Source: Sepiola atlantica (taxonomy: Eukaryota > Mollusca > Cephalopoda > Sepiida > Sepiolidae). Taken from it: DNA of 64,000 nt. The notes under the pieces were generated by a model, which was not told the origin of the DNA, did no database searches, and saw only the letters and a program-made list of their open reading frames with translations. Positions 43,996 to 55,345 of the stretch are shown here, piece after piece; the first letter of the stretch is position 1, and every line of letters begins with the position of its first letter. Location of the stretch: the NCBI GenBank assembly GCA_963556195.1, contig OY744553.1:13723439-13787438 (forward strand), written 5' to 3'. The translations under genes and the position numbers were made by a program.

Positions 43996-44690
43996 TAAGA
44001 AAAAGAAAGAAAGAACATTTTCTGTTAATTGTGCGAAAATTTACGAATTTGGCTAAGAACAAACTATAGTATCTGTTCTAATAGTACACTTCATCTTTTC
44101 TGTCGTCAGCCAATAAAAAAGAAATCCTTTTAGACTGAAGCAATTTTAAGTTTTCTCCCAATCCATAATGCCTCTTTTGGGGGGAGTTCGATTCCCCATC
44201 TCATTAAAAGCCTCGTGGGGAGGCAGGCAAAGAGGGACGTGTGATTATTAGGGAAATGTGTCACTCCGCGTATGTCGCGAAATATAATGACAAATATTTA
44301 TATATAAAATAAATATGTACGTGTGCGTGTGTCTGTCAATATTTGAAATCAGCAGGTCCCTGTCGATTTTTCTTTCTTATTATAATTAAAGAAAAACCTG
44401 GGTTGTTTTTTTTAGAATATTTTTATATTTACTAATAAGTCACCGTTATTAAGGTCCAAAAGCCACTCGAGGATAAGGTTAATGATATGTTCAATTGGTG
44501 ATGAACAACACCATTAGAAACGATGTGCTAAATGGTCAGAATTTGATTATTTACGTAAGCGGCCCCACAAGAATTTGTTAACATTGAACTTAAAATCGAC
44601 CACCTGAGAAGCAGCTCCGACGGGAAGTTCTTGGAAAGATACTTTGTTCCTGATAGTTCCGTATAGTTTTAGGTACACAACGGAAGTAAG
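43996..44690. other. No gene; possible tRNA-like B box
   Basis: GAGTTCGATTCCCCATCTC near 44186 resembles a B box, but no A box was found upstream. Confidence 0.35.
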
Positions 44691-44697
44691 GATTTTT

Positions 44698-44882
44698 GGT
44701 GCTTGTATAATAAAAGTCCGAAAAAAAACGTTTTTTTGTCTTTTACTGTTTGAGAGGTAAATAAGGGGCAGGTAACTCTTACAACGAATTTTAAACACGA
44801 TTTTCCAGTAATCAAAACTGATGGCTTTAATTGGCGTTGCACATGTGGCTACTGTGCAAGGAGAACGTCGATTAGACATAAA

Positions 44883-44918
<36 letters not shown>

Positions 44919-45177
44919 GATGGTTACGGTTACGGTTAGGGTTAGGGTTAGGGTTTAGTGTTAGGGTTAGGGTTAGGGTTAGAGTTAGGGTTGGAGTTAG
45001 GATTTATGGTTAGGGTTAGGGTTAGAAAAATATTGTTCGAAAGCTAGAGCTGTTGTTTTTATTATACAAGCACCGAAAATCTTGCTTAAAATTCGAAGTA
45101 AGAGTTACCTGCCCATTATTACCTCTCAAACAGTAAAAGACAAAAAAAACTTTTATTATACAAGAACCGATTTTTTT
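44698..45177. mobile_element. hAT-like MITE with expanded TTAGGG interior, copy 2
   Basis: The same inverted ends as 5808-6132 (GGTGCTTGTATAATAAAAG, AGGTAAATAAGGGGCAGGTA). The left flank GATTTTT and the right flank GATTTTT suggest a 7-8 bp TSD. The right half is rearranged, with an extra internal ATTATACAAGCACCG end. The interior TTAGGG run has grown to about 150 bp (44883-45025), with variants TTTAGGG and TTACGG. Confidence 0.82.
44883..45025 (+). repeat. (TTAGGG)n interstitial telomere-type array
   Basis: About 22 telomere-type units, mostly TTAGGG, inside the MITE. It starts in the same AAAAGGGTTAGGG context as the four-unit version at 5990. Confidence 0.93.
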
Positions 45178-45181
45178 TTTT

Positions 45182-45879
45182 TACAGTGGTTTACGCTAAA
45201 CGAGATTTTGCTGTGAATGTTTTTACGGTCGGGGATAGAGATTGGAACTCAGCCGAGCACTTACCATAAAAATAACGATAGAGTAGAGAAAGACTAGCAA
45301 CGTATCGTCTGTGAGAAAGGGGCTGTAGCGAAGAGAAGAGATATCCTGACTCGATTTCGAAGTCGATTCTTTACTCTGTCAAGTCTTCTGTCAAGTCTTC
45401 TGTCTACAATATGAGATATATGCTCTGTTATATTAAAGTGATTGATTTGCTCACTTCTCCGCTTGCTAAGTCCCTTATTGTGTTTGGCAGTATGTTTTGC
45501 GTGTCTGTCCAATAATGTAAATTCACGCATTAATATTGATATGGACATTTTGGCTTGTCGCTTGTCGATTTAAAAAAAAGAAAGAGGTTAAAAGACTGAT
45601 AAATGAGCGTACACCCGTATACACGCGCAAAAGAGTTTCAATATTCACCTCGTAAAATGGAATTAATTAATGAACACACATACGCATACACAATCTAATG
45701 ACATGCACGCACGCATAAGAAACACACTCACACACGTTAAAAAAAAATTACGATACGCATAAGTACGTATGTGAGAAGGAATGAACAATAACTTCATGAA
45801 CTTTTTTAGTAACGTTTTAAAAGTTAAAACGTTACACTTACCCTCAGAGAGACAGATTTGATTTCCCTTAGACAGACTG
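45182..45879. other. No supported gene
   Basis: Minus frames here (for example 45548-45294) show no known motif. Confidence 0.4.
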
Positions 45880-45930
45880 AACTTTTTTTTGAGAAGGGGA
45901 TATTTCTCTCGAAATATCAAAAGATTTTCC
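45880..45930 (+). ncRNA. Hammerhead-like relic
   Basis: GACTGAACTTTTTTTTGAGA, a GAGA/TCTC stem, then CGAAATATC. It resembles the stem II-GAAA half of the PLE hammerheads; the CUGANGA strand is altered. Confidence 0.35.
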
Positions 45931-46440
45931 ACAATCCCGGATGTTATTAATATTAACAGTAAGTCTTATATTTACTATCATTGTATGTAAAAGATATTTC
46001 TTCCACATAATTCTGAATACATCTCTCTGTGTTACTTTACAGACAAAATGTTTCTGCATCACATAAGTTACACTTCTTTCTTTCAATTTTATTATCTTTT
46101 CGTTTTTACTAGGAGTGAGGCATCCTCTCAGATCACAGACATTTACCCGCTATTTTACACAGTCAACCGAGAAATCTTTTTAAGATTTTAACTGTCCCTT
46201 TAAGCTCAATTGTTAGTATCTCCCTTGCACTTGGTTCACCGGGTATATTCTCTAAGTAGTTTTTTAAATTCTTTTTCATCAGCCAGATTGCTTCTATAAT
46301 AACTGGAACGATGGAGATCTTCCTAAGATTCCAGTTCCGTTTCATGTCGTACATAAGACCTTGTCAGGTTGAACAGCTTCGTTTTCTAAGTTTGTAGCTG
46401 TAGGACTGTATTATAGAGTATGCTACTACAGTTTTAAAAT
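45931..46440. other. No recognisable gene
   Basis: AT-rich, unassigned. Confidence 0.4.
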
Positions 46441-46451
46441 GATAAAAAAAG

Positions 46452-46545
46452 AAAGAAAGTTTGGTTTGGTAGTTTTTTTTTCTTTTTGTATGAAATTTTA
46501 ACACTTTCCGGTTTATTGAATGCCGAATTGAGTCATGTTTTAAGT
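46452..46545. repeat. Dispersed repeat, left copy
   Basis: GAAAGAAAGTTTGGTTTGGT through CACTTTCCGGTTTATTGAAT + GCCGAATT is repeated in the same orientation at 47228-47322, flanking the SINE. Confidence 0.8.
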
Positions 46546-46590
46546 TTTTATTTGTTTTCACATTTTTTAAACATATAGAGTAAAAGAAAG

Positions 46591-46725
46591 AAAAAATAGT
46601 TGTAAGGGAGGAAATTCTTATATTTTCTATTGATGGATATAATTAGTGATTCTACTACAAAAAATAGTTGTAAGGGAGGCAACTCTTATATTTTCTATTG
46701 ATCGATATTATTGGTTATTCTACTA
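46591..46725. repeat. 68-bp tandem duplication
   Basis: AAAAATAGTTGTAAGGGAGG through TTTCTATTGATGGATAT is present twice with a few differences. Confidence 0.85.
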
Positions 46726-46809
46726 TTAAATTTAATTTTTCGGTGATTAGTTAAGCATGTTTCATATTATCAGATTGTTTTAACCGCATAAAGTATTTTT
46801 TACATAAAT

Positions 46810-47060
46810 TGTAGCGGAGTACTAAACCTACTGGTGTAATGGTAAGAGTGTTCGTCTATGGGCCGGGTGAACAGGGATCAATCCTCGGTCGTGTCATACC
46901 CAAGACTAAAAAATGGTGCTTGATACCACTTTGCTAAACACTTATAAGCTGAGTATCAATGGTAAGTGGAGTGGCGTCATCTTACACACTTCATTGTACT
47001 AACTAATGAAAAGGGATTCTTCCGGTCGCCCTCAACCGTGGTCGACCACTTTACATTTTT
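46810..47060 (+). mobile_element. tRNA-derived SINE
   Basis: TGGTGTAATGGTAAGAGTG (about 46831) is A box-like and GGGATCAATCCTCGG (about 46875) B box-like. A non-tRNA body follows with CCTCAACCGTGGTCGACC near the end. No hammerhead was found in its tail, unlike the four SINE-hammerhead units. Confidence 0.75.
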
Positions 47061-47227
47061 ACGTTATTATATTGCCAATAACATCGTACAACAATAACAA
47101 ATAATAATAACTCGTCAAAAGAAAATATTCATTTGTCAGCTTAAATGATATTTGGGTCTTACTTTTAAAATCCGACAAGATAACTTTATATGCTAGATGA
47201 GGGGACAGTCTTAAAACGAAAAAGAAA

Positions 47228-47322
47228 GAACGAAAGAAAGAAAATAAATTTGGGTTTGGTAGTTTTGTTTGATGGCATTTTAACACTTTCCGGTTTATTG
47301 AATGCCGAATTCATTCATGTTT
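47228..47322. repeat. Dispersed repeat, right copy
   Basis: Direct repeat of 46452-46545. Confidence 0.8.
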
Positions 47323-47559
47323 TTATACATGGTTTTTACGCTTCAAGTCGTTAATATCTTCAAATATTTATTCATGCTGTACATTTCTGCATAATTTGTT
47401 CGTTTCATGTAGTCATTTTCAAACGGGAAATTGTATTTATATACTTTGATAATGTTTGTATGATTCCATTTGTCACATCTTTAAGGGTTTCAATACAGAT
47501 CGACTGCTTTGAGAAAGGATATTATAGCGTCGATTTTATTTTGTTCAAACAATTAATTC

Positions 47560-48462
47560 ATATTGAAATGTAAATTTATATGCATACACTCCGATATAAT
47601 TTCATGTCATACCCAGGGTAGATTAACTAATAAAAGAATAGAAAATGAATAAGAAACCGCTGTCTAAAAAAGATGGCTGACCTGTTCAAATCCGTATAAT
47701 TTTGAAATGTAAATTCATATGCATACCATCCGATACGATTTCATGTCTTACCCTGAGTAGATTAATTAATAGAAGAATAGAAACCGCTGTCCAAAAAGAT
47801 GGCTGACCCGTTTAAATCCATATAATTATGAAATGTGAATTCATATGCATACCATCCGATACGATTTCATGTCTTACCCTGAGTAGATTAATTAATAGAA
47901 GAATAGAAACCGCTGTCCAAAAAAGATGGCTGATCCGTTTAAATCCATATAATTATGAAATGTGAATTCATATGCATACCATCCGATACGATTTCATGTC
48001 TTATCCTGAGTGGATAAATTAATAGAAGAATAGAAACTGCTGTCCAAAAAAGATGACTGACCCGTTTAAATCCATATAATTATGAAATGTGAATTCATAT
48101 GCATACCATCCGATACGATTCATGTCTTACCCTGAGTAGATAAATTAATAGAAGAATAGAAACCGCTGTCCAAAAAAGATGGCTGACCCGTTTAAATCCA
48201 TATAATTATGAAATGTGAATTCATATGCATACCATCCGATACGATTTCATGTCTTACCCTGAGTAGATTAATTAATAGAAGAATAGAAACCGCTGTCCAA
48301 AAAAGATGGCTGATCCGTTTAAATCCATATAATTATGAAATGTGAATTCATATGCATACCATCCGATACGATTCATGTCTTACCCTGAGTAGATAAATTA
48401 ATAGAAGAATAGAAACTGCTGTCCAAAAAAGATGACTGACCTGTTCAAATCCATATAATTAA
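47560..48462. repeat. 127-bp tandem satellite, about 7 units
   Basis: Unit starts (AAATGTGAATTCATATGCAT) fall at 47831, 47958, 48085, 48211 and 48338, with diverged units at about 47566 and 47705. The period is therefore 126-127 bp after a longer first unit. Units share CCATCCGATACGATTTCATG and AAGATGGCTGACCCG. No coding. Confidence 0.95.
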
Positions 48463-48580
48463 CTATATATTAGCGTTTGTGCATATGTTATCCGTTCTAA
48501 ACATGGTACGATACGTGCAGCAACCAAGTAACCGTAATTATTACAGAAACTCAATTACTCATACCTTGATTGCTTGTCGT

Positions 48581-48942
48581 TACTCTTGTACGCGCTTGGC
48601 CTTTTGGCTAAGATCAAAGTGTAGTATCTGTTCCGATGGATACTGCACCCCATAGACTGGTATTGTGTTGGCCTTCGGGGCTTGATTTACACCGGTCTAT
48701 GGGTCTAGTTCTAGGAGGTCCACCCTCCCAGACTTCGCCTCCCCTCTTTGGGGAGGAGTAAGTTTATTGCTTACTGCCTGAGGCGACCTTACCGGGAAAT
48801 GCCGACGGGGCTGCCCAGGTAATTTTTAAACCCCACTTTCCCGACCCGACCTTGGGTCACATCTTACTTGTGGGAGTCAGATAAAAACTGGCCTTGTGCC
48901 TAACTCCTGGAGCGGAGTAAATCAATACTCTTGTACGCGCTT
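48581..48942 (+). mobile_element. U2 snRNA-headed repeat, copy 2 (short form) with TSD
   Basis: The element spans 48598-48925. It is flanked by a 17-bp direct repeat TACTCTTGTACGCGCTT (48581-48597 and 48926-48942); TACT also occurs at the 3' end of other copies, so 13 bp is the safe minimum. The head GGCCTTTTGGCTAAGATCAA + AGTGTAGTATCTGTTC is almost exactly the U2 snRNA 5' region. The body folds: CATAGACTGG pairs with CCGGTCTATG, GGCTTCGCC and CTCCCC-TCTTT-GGGGAG are hairpins. A TSD of this length is the mark of LINE-mediated retroposition of an RNA. Confidence 0.9.
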
Positions 48943-49329
48943 CTGCGGTGGTCCTCCTACTGGTGGAACGCTCTCATCTAATTAAGGCTTCTTATTTATA
49001 TATTCAAAAAGATTAACTCGACACAAAACTGATGGAAGACAGCGGCCATTTATTCAACGTGATCTTCGTTCCAAATAACTGACTAGTTGTGTGAAGACAG
49101 AGAGAGATCAAAATGAGTAATCAATTATACCTTTTCAGCTCATATCATTTACACGTCCGAACGCCTCGCAGAATCTCTATTCTATTATCCTCTCTCTTTG
49201 AGCCATGTGACGTCATATCTGTCTCAAGTACATTCCCACAGTCTGAGCAATTTTAAACTCAAAAATGTAAAGTAGACCTCGACTAACCTCGCAGCGGTTT
49301 TCATTTCCTGTTATTCTCAACTTTTTTTT
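48943..49329. other. No recognisable gene
   Basis: Unassigned. Confidence 0.45.
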
Positions 49330-49520
49330 GGTGTTGTTAACTTAGTTCACTCTAAACAAGGCAAGTTGCCACTGTAGACGTAAGGGGCTCTTCAGAATTA
49401 GGGTTAAAGTTTTAGGAGTCATCCTAAATTGGGAGCCGTGCAGCGAGATGCTTGTTCGCATTTGTTTTAAACTTCTGCGTGTCAGTACAGTCGGAGAAAC
49501 ATAGAGCAGGAAGGGAGTTT
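49330..49520 (-). pseudogene. LINE 3'-end fragment, third copy
   Basis: Complement of the 3' end of the LINE at 20.8 and 28.7 kb: a T tract, then CTCTAAACAAGGCAAGTTGC, CACTGTAGACGTAAGGGG and a stretch encoding the last residues. A severely 5'-truncated insertion. Confidence 0.85.
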
Positions 49521-49752
49521 TCAAATCATATTACCTAAATGAAGAGTACACGCAATGGTATCAAAGTAGTTTACAGCTGTTTAAAGACGATGTTTATTTT
49601 TAGTAAACAAACTAACTAAATAATATACTTGGAGACCTACTCTATTAATATCTAACACTTCCATTCCCATTTTAAAAATGGAATCGTTCGAAGATTAAAT
49701 ATAATTGGAACGGGTATTCTTCTAGTTATATTATAAAGTAGTATAATTACTT
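49521..49752. other. No recognisable gene
   Basis: Spacer; GTAGTTTACAGCTGTTT at 49567 recurs inverted near 50618. Confidence 0.4.
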
Positions 49753-50095
49753 CTTGGCCTTTTGGCTAAGATCAAAGTGTAGTATCTGTTCCGATGGATA
49801 CTGCACTCCATAGACTGGTATTGTCTTGGCCTTCGGTGCTTGATTTACGCCAGTCTATGGGTCTGTCCTGTGCAGTTCTAGGAGGTCCACTCTCCCAGGC
49901 TTCGCCTCCCCTCTTTGGGGAGGAGTAAGTTCATTGCTTACTGTCTGAGGCGCCCCTACCGGGGACTGCCGACGGGGCTGCCCAGGCAATTTTTAAACCC
50001 CACTTTCCCGGCCCGACCTTGGGTCACATCTTACTTGTGGGAGTAAGATAAAAACTGGCCTTGTGCCTAACTCCTGGAGAGGAGTAAATCAATAC
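49752..50095 (+). mobile_element. U2 snRNA-headed repeat, copy 3 (short form)
   Basis: The best 5' match to U2: ACTTCTTGGCCTTTTGGCTA + AGATCAAAGTGTAGTATC, so the head may include the first bases of U2. The body and 3' end (AGGAGTAAATCAATACT) are as in copy 2. No clear TSD beyond TACTT. Confidence 0.88.
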
Positions 50096-50925
<830 letters not shown>

Positions 50926-51079
50926 TATTATTTGTCGCCCCCAAATCTAGGCTGGGCTCTATAGTGAGTGCTATTTACAAAGGCGTCATCGTGGCTTTAA
51001 TGCATGTTTCTTTCAGTAGTCGAACACTTTGACGACGGCTGCCTTAAAATAGGTTTAATCTCTCGCTGAATAACCGGCT

Positions 51080-51235
51080 TGTTAATAGTGGCCGTGAGGG
51101 CTGAGACGTTGGAATTTCAGAACATGACTCGTGTTCCGGGGTTCGGGTCGGCGACTGGTATGAATAATTTATCTCTACATTGACGATTCCCGAAAAGAAG
51201 AAATGTATACGTGTGTAGAGAAAAACAAATATTTA
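51080..51235 (+). mobile_element. tRNA-like SINE with hammerhead tail, copy 4 (decayed)
   Basis: A GTGGCCGTGAGGGCTGAG head, B box GGTTCGGGTC at 51140, and core TTGACGA at 51180-51186, 40 nt apart. Stem I is perfect over 8 bp: TCTCTACA with TGTAGAGA (51214-51221). GAAA is kept (51200-51203), but the cleavage triplet is GUG and the first core base is T, so it should be inactive. Confidence 0.68.
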
Positions 51236-51237
51236 AC

Positions 51238-51327
<90 letters not shown>
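51238..51327. repeat. (TA)n microsatellite
   Basis: 90 bp of TA. Confidence 0.98.
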
Positions 51328-51328
<1 letters not shown>

Positions 51329-51393
51329 TCGGAGCGCCCTTAACGATACCTATAAAACATTAACTCAAGTCTTCTTATTTAAAAAAAAAAACT

Positions 51394-51597
51394 AAACCTG
51401 AAGACGACTATGAAAGTCGAAAGCGCTCGAAAAAAAATGGCCGAATTAAGAACAATCGGAGAAGTACTATACGGATTGCCACCTGAAACCAGAAGGATAG
51501 CTCGATGGTTTGAGAACCACACGAAGAGGATTTACAAACGAGAAAGTTCCGTGACGTTAAACAACGCTTTCTTAGATAATGACCTGCTGCCTAAGTA

Positions 51598-51600
<3 letters not shown>
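51394..51600 (+). pseudogene. PLE N-terminus fragment with upstream hammerhead-like motif
   Basis: CCTGAAGACGACTATGAAAG + TCGAAAGC (51397-51424) has a CTGAAGA core strand, a GACT/AGTC stem and GAAA. A reading frame opens at ATG 51410, overlapping it. The frame (RTIGEVLYGLPPETRRIARW ... VTLNNAFLDNDLLPKYA) resembles the N-terminal part of PLE proteins, which carry a 'LN..FL...LLPKY/PKG' type block. It is cut off by a (TA)n tract. Assignment to PLE is inference. Confidence 0.5.

Positions 51601-51641
<41 letters not shown>
51600..51641. repeat. (TA)n microsatellite
   Basis: TA tract truncating the PLE N-terminal frame. Confidence 0.97.
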
Positions 51642-51644
<3 letters not shown>

Positions 51645-51666
51645 CTTTGTAAAATTGGTACAAATT

Positions 51667-52037
51667 TGGCCTTTTGGCCAAGATCAAAGTGTAGTATCTG
51701 TTCAGATGGATACTGCACCCCATACTTGTATTGTCTTGTCCTTCGGGGCTTGATTTACGCCGGTCAATGGGTCTGTCCTGTGCAGTTCTAGGAGGTCCAC
51801 CCTCCCAGGCTTTGCCTCCCCTCTTTGGGGAGGAGTAAGTTTATTGCTTATTGTCTGACGCTCCCCTACCGGGGAATGCCGACGGGGCTGCCCAGGTAAT
51901 TTTTAATGGCCATAGTGCTCACTTCCTCGGGCGCTGGCTTTTCAAACCCCACTTTCCCGACCCGATCTTGGAGCACATCTTACTTGTGGGGGTAAGATGA
52001 AACTGGCATTGTGCCTAACTCCTGGGAAGGAGTTAAT
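51667..52037 (+). mobile_element. U2 snRNA-headed repeat, copy 4 (long form)
   Basis: GGCCTTTTGGCCAAGATCAA + AGTGTAGTATCTGTTC head. The body includes the ~45-bp AGTGCTCACTTCCTCGGGCG insert shared only with copy 1. The 3' end reads TAACTCCTGGGAAGGAGTTA. Confidence 0.88.
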
Positions 52038-52224
52038 AATATCACTTCATTTCTCCGTTATTACATGACAATCACTTGCTTAATCAAGTCTGTGTGGCAT
52101 ATTATCCTTCTGCTACAAGTCTGACAACCCGTGACTCTATTGGGTCGGCTTCGCTATAAAGAACACATTGATGTTGAGACTCTGTGAATTACCAGTCGAC
52201 AAAACGAACGCATTATGACACTTT

Positions 52225-55200
52225 AGTTTACACTGGGGGAAATTCTTGTGCCACAGTAATCAGCGCATATGCCCCCACACTCGATGCCGATGAACAAACC
52301 AAATAGGCGTTCTACGATGACCTTGGCATACTGCTTTCCGCCGTTCCAATTAAAGATAAAATCATTCTTCTTGGTGATTTTAATGCGAGGGTTGAAGAGA
52401 AACCATTGGCAAAGAGGGTGTGCGTAAAATAAACTCGAATAGAACACTTTTACTTTCAAAATGTGCCGAATACAATCTCATTGTCACTAACACGCTTTTT
52501 AGATAAGGAGACAAATGCAAGACCACTTGGCTACACCCGCGATCAAAGCATTGGCATCTTATAGACTATATTATTGTTCGCGCATGTGATAGGAGAGATG
52601 TTCTAATTATAAAAGTTGCTTCACTCACCGAGGACTGTTGGACAGACCATCGTTTAGTTCTCTCAATAATAAGAATCAAGCTGCAGCGTAGGAAGAAAAA
52701 ACGGAATACACATCAGAAGAGGCTCAAATTCAACGTCGAATTGCTGCGGGATCTGACTAGGCAACTAAAACAAATTCTTCTTCAGCACCTACCTGGCTAA
52801 CATCCAGCCAGTGCTGAAGAACATTGGCAAAAGCTGAAGTCTGCCATTTTTGGACGCATGCGGGGAGTCGATTGGTTTGAAGAAATATAAGAATCAAGAC
52901 TTTTTGACGAAAATGACAAAGAAATAAAAGATCTAATCGAGAAAACAAGAAAAACGTTCGCGTCACATCTCAATGACCCGAACTCGGAAGCCAAAAAAGG
53001 GAAACAGAAAAATAAAAGCCAAAGTACAAACATCTACAAGAGACATTAAAAACAACTGGTGGACGAACAAATCCAAGGAAATACAACTTTATGTTGATAA
53101 AAATGACATGAAGAATTTATTTTTTACAACTAGAATTCTTTATGGTCCTAGTACACGAGTCTTAGCTCCTTTGCGAAGTAGTGATGGCTCTCGAATTCTC
53201 AAAAGTAATGGAGAAATCTTAGCCCAATGGAAAGAATACTTTGAAAATCTGTTAAACCGACATCCAGTCGTCGACGACAATGCGATACATCAAATCCCGC
53301 AACGAACTGTGGACGATTCCCTGAGCAGAATCCCCTTTCATGAAGAGGTCAAGACTGCCGTCCTTGCTTTGAAAAATTATAAGGCTGCCGGTATGGACAA
53401 CATCCCTGCCGAAATCTATAAGTCGGGTGGACAACTCCTGTATTTATAACTGCATCAACTTATTGTCAAAATATGGGTACAGGAGGAAATACCAACTGAT
53501 TTAAAGGGATTGTCTAATTACAACCATTTTTAAGAAAAAGGAAGAAAGAATCGACTGTGGAAATTATAGAGGTATTACACTACCATCAATAACTGGAAAA
53601 ATTTTGGCTCGTATCGTACCAAAGAGACTAACACCTCTCGTTGAGTCTGTTTTACCCGAGTCACAATGTGGCTTTCGACCAGCTCGTAGCACAAATGACA
53701 TGATATTCAGTCTAAGGCAGCTTCAGGAAAAATGCCGAGAGTAACAGCAACCTCTATATATAGCTTTCATCGATTTAACAAAACCATTTGATAGTGTAAG
53801 CCGTGAATTTCTCTGGAAAATATTATCAAAAGTTGTCCAGGGAAGTCTATCAAAATAATGGAACTTCTTCACAACGATATGACTGCAAAGGTCATCGCAA
53901 ATGGCAGCTTTACAGATCCATTCAAGGTAAAATCTGGGGTCAAACAGGGATTATAGTTGCACCGACTTTGTTTTCAATATTTATTGCGGCTGTACTGCAC
54001 CTAATAGATGGTTAAATTCCAGCTGGTATATTCATAAACTACAGTATGGATAATGGAGTTTACAACGTGAAACGTCTGAAGGCCAGAACTAGAACAAATG
54101 TTGATTTTCTTATTGAATTTCAACCGAAGAGAACTTACAAACCTCGATTAATGCCTTTGCGGTTGCATACTCTAAACTAGGAATAAAAATCGACGTTTGT
54201 AAAACTGTAGTGTTATTTCAGCCTTCACCTCAAGATAACAACAGAAACCCACCTAATATCCAACTAGGTGGCGAATTGCTAGAGAACGTGGATCGCTTCG
54301 CGTATCTGAGTATTGATTTACTCCTCTCCAGGAGTTAGGCACAAGGCCAGTTTTTATTTTACTCCCACAAGTAAGATGTGACCCAAGGTCGGGTCGGGAA
54401 AGTGAGGTTTAAAAATTGGCTGAGCAGCCCCGTCGGCATTCCCCGGTAGGGGCGCCTCAGATAGTAAGCAATAAACTTACTCCTCCCCAAAGAGGGCAGG
54501 CAAAGCCTGGGAAGGTGGACCTCCCAGAACTGCACAGCACAGACCCATTGACCGGCGTAAATCAAGACCCGAAGGCCAAGACAACACCAGTATGGGGTGC
54601 AGTATCCATCGGAACAGATATACACTTTGATCTTAGCCAAACTTGCTTTCAATGCTATCATGACGACGAACTGCAACATTATATAAATGAACAAGTGCTT
54701 CTTTCAGTAAACTTCGTTTCAGAGTTTTTGATGATAAAGATTTTAGGCTTGAAACCAAAATATTAGTGTATCGAGTCATTGTCCTTCCAACATTGTTGTA
54801 TGCAGCGAAGACCTGGCCGACATACGGTCGACATCTTATAGCACTTGAAAAACTACATCAAAGACTTTTCAGAAATTTTTAAAAAGTTAACTCGCAAGAT
54901 AGTCGAACAAACATCAGTGTCATGGAAGAGTATAAAGGTTTTAATTAATTGTTATAAATTGTTTGAGATGTGCTGGTCACGTTGTAAGGGTGAGCTACCA
55001 ATCCTATCCTAAGAAAATATTTTATTTCGAACTAAATGCGGGAGCTACGAGGGTTGGAAGACAGAAGAAGCGATACAAGAGTTGTTTGAAGTAGGATATG
55101 AAGATGTGTGAAATTGATCACACAACATGGGAAGCGAGTGCACTTGGGAGAGTGGAGTGGAGAAATGGAATAAAGAGTGGTGTTGAAAGGTTTGAAAGTG

Positions 55201-55345
55201 AACGGCGTCATCACTGAGAGCAACAAGAATAGTGCGCCGCGAAAATCAATTGGCAAACGATAATGCATGGTCGATTTGTGGAAGGATGTGTGGATCTCGA
55301 AGAATATGACTGTTTACTCATGAGAACCCACATATGAAGCACCTG
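52225..55345 (+). pseudogene. RTE-like LINE, nearly full length but decayed
   Basis: Plus-strand blocks in order: APE endonuclease (ISAYAPTLDADEQTK and IILLGDFNARVEE, 52250-52400); a linker frame open over 52973-53449 (NNWWTNKSKEIQ ... NYKAAGMDNIPAEIYKSGG); RT (CGNYRGITLPSITGKILARI, PESQCGFRPARSTNDMIF, LYIAFIDLTKPFDSV, IAPTLFSIFIAAVLHLIDG, 53550-54015). After the inserted U2-headed repeat come KILVYRVIVLPTLLYAA and a C-terminal RCAGHVVRVS ... GRQKKRYKSCLK ... TWEASALGR tail to about 55340. Many stops and shifts; the YADD box is not readable. The clade is judged from the EN/RT wording and is uncertain. Confidence 0.85.
54313..54641 (-). mobile_element. U2 snRNA-headed repeat, copy 5, inserted in the LINE
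   Basis: Minus-strand copy of the short form. It starts at its 3' end (TTGATTTACTCCTCTCCAGG) and ends with CACTTTGATCTTAGCCAA, the complement of the U2 head, which is cut about 10 bases short. It separates two LINE coding blocks (VDRFAYLS on the left, KILVYRVIV on the right), so it is younger than that LINE. No clean TSD. Confidence 0.9.

Noticed and set aside
42734..44062. Long Phe/Leu/Ser-rich and Lys/Glu/Arg-rich ORFs
   Set aside because: Arise from the strand-asymmetric purine tract; no start context, domain or conserved pattern.
44883..45025. Chromosome end or telomere fusion point
   Set aside because: The TTAGGG run is inside a MITE with identifiable inverted ends on both sides, and unique sequence continues beyond.
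48598..48640. Functional U2 snRNA gene
   Set aside because: Only the 5' ~35-40 nt match U2; the branch-point region and downstream stem-loops are absent, and no snRNA promoter elements were identified.
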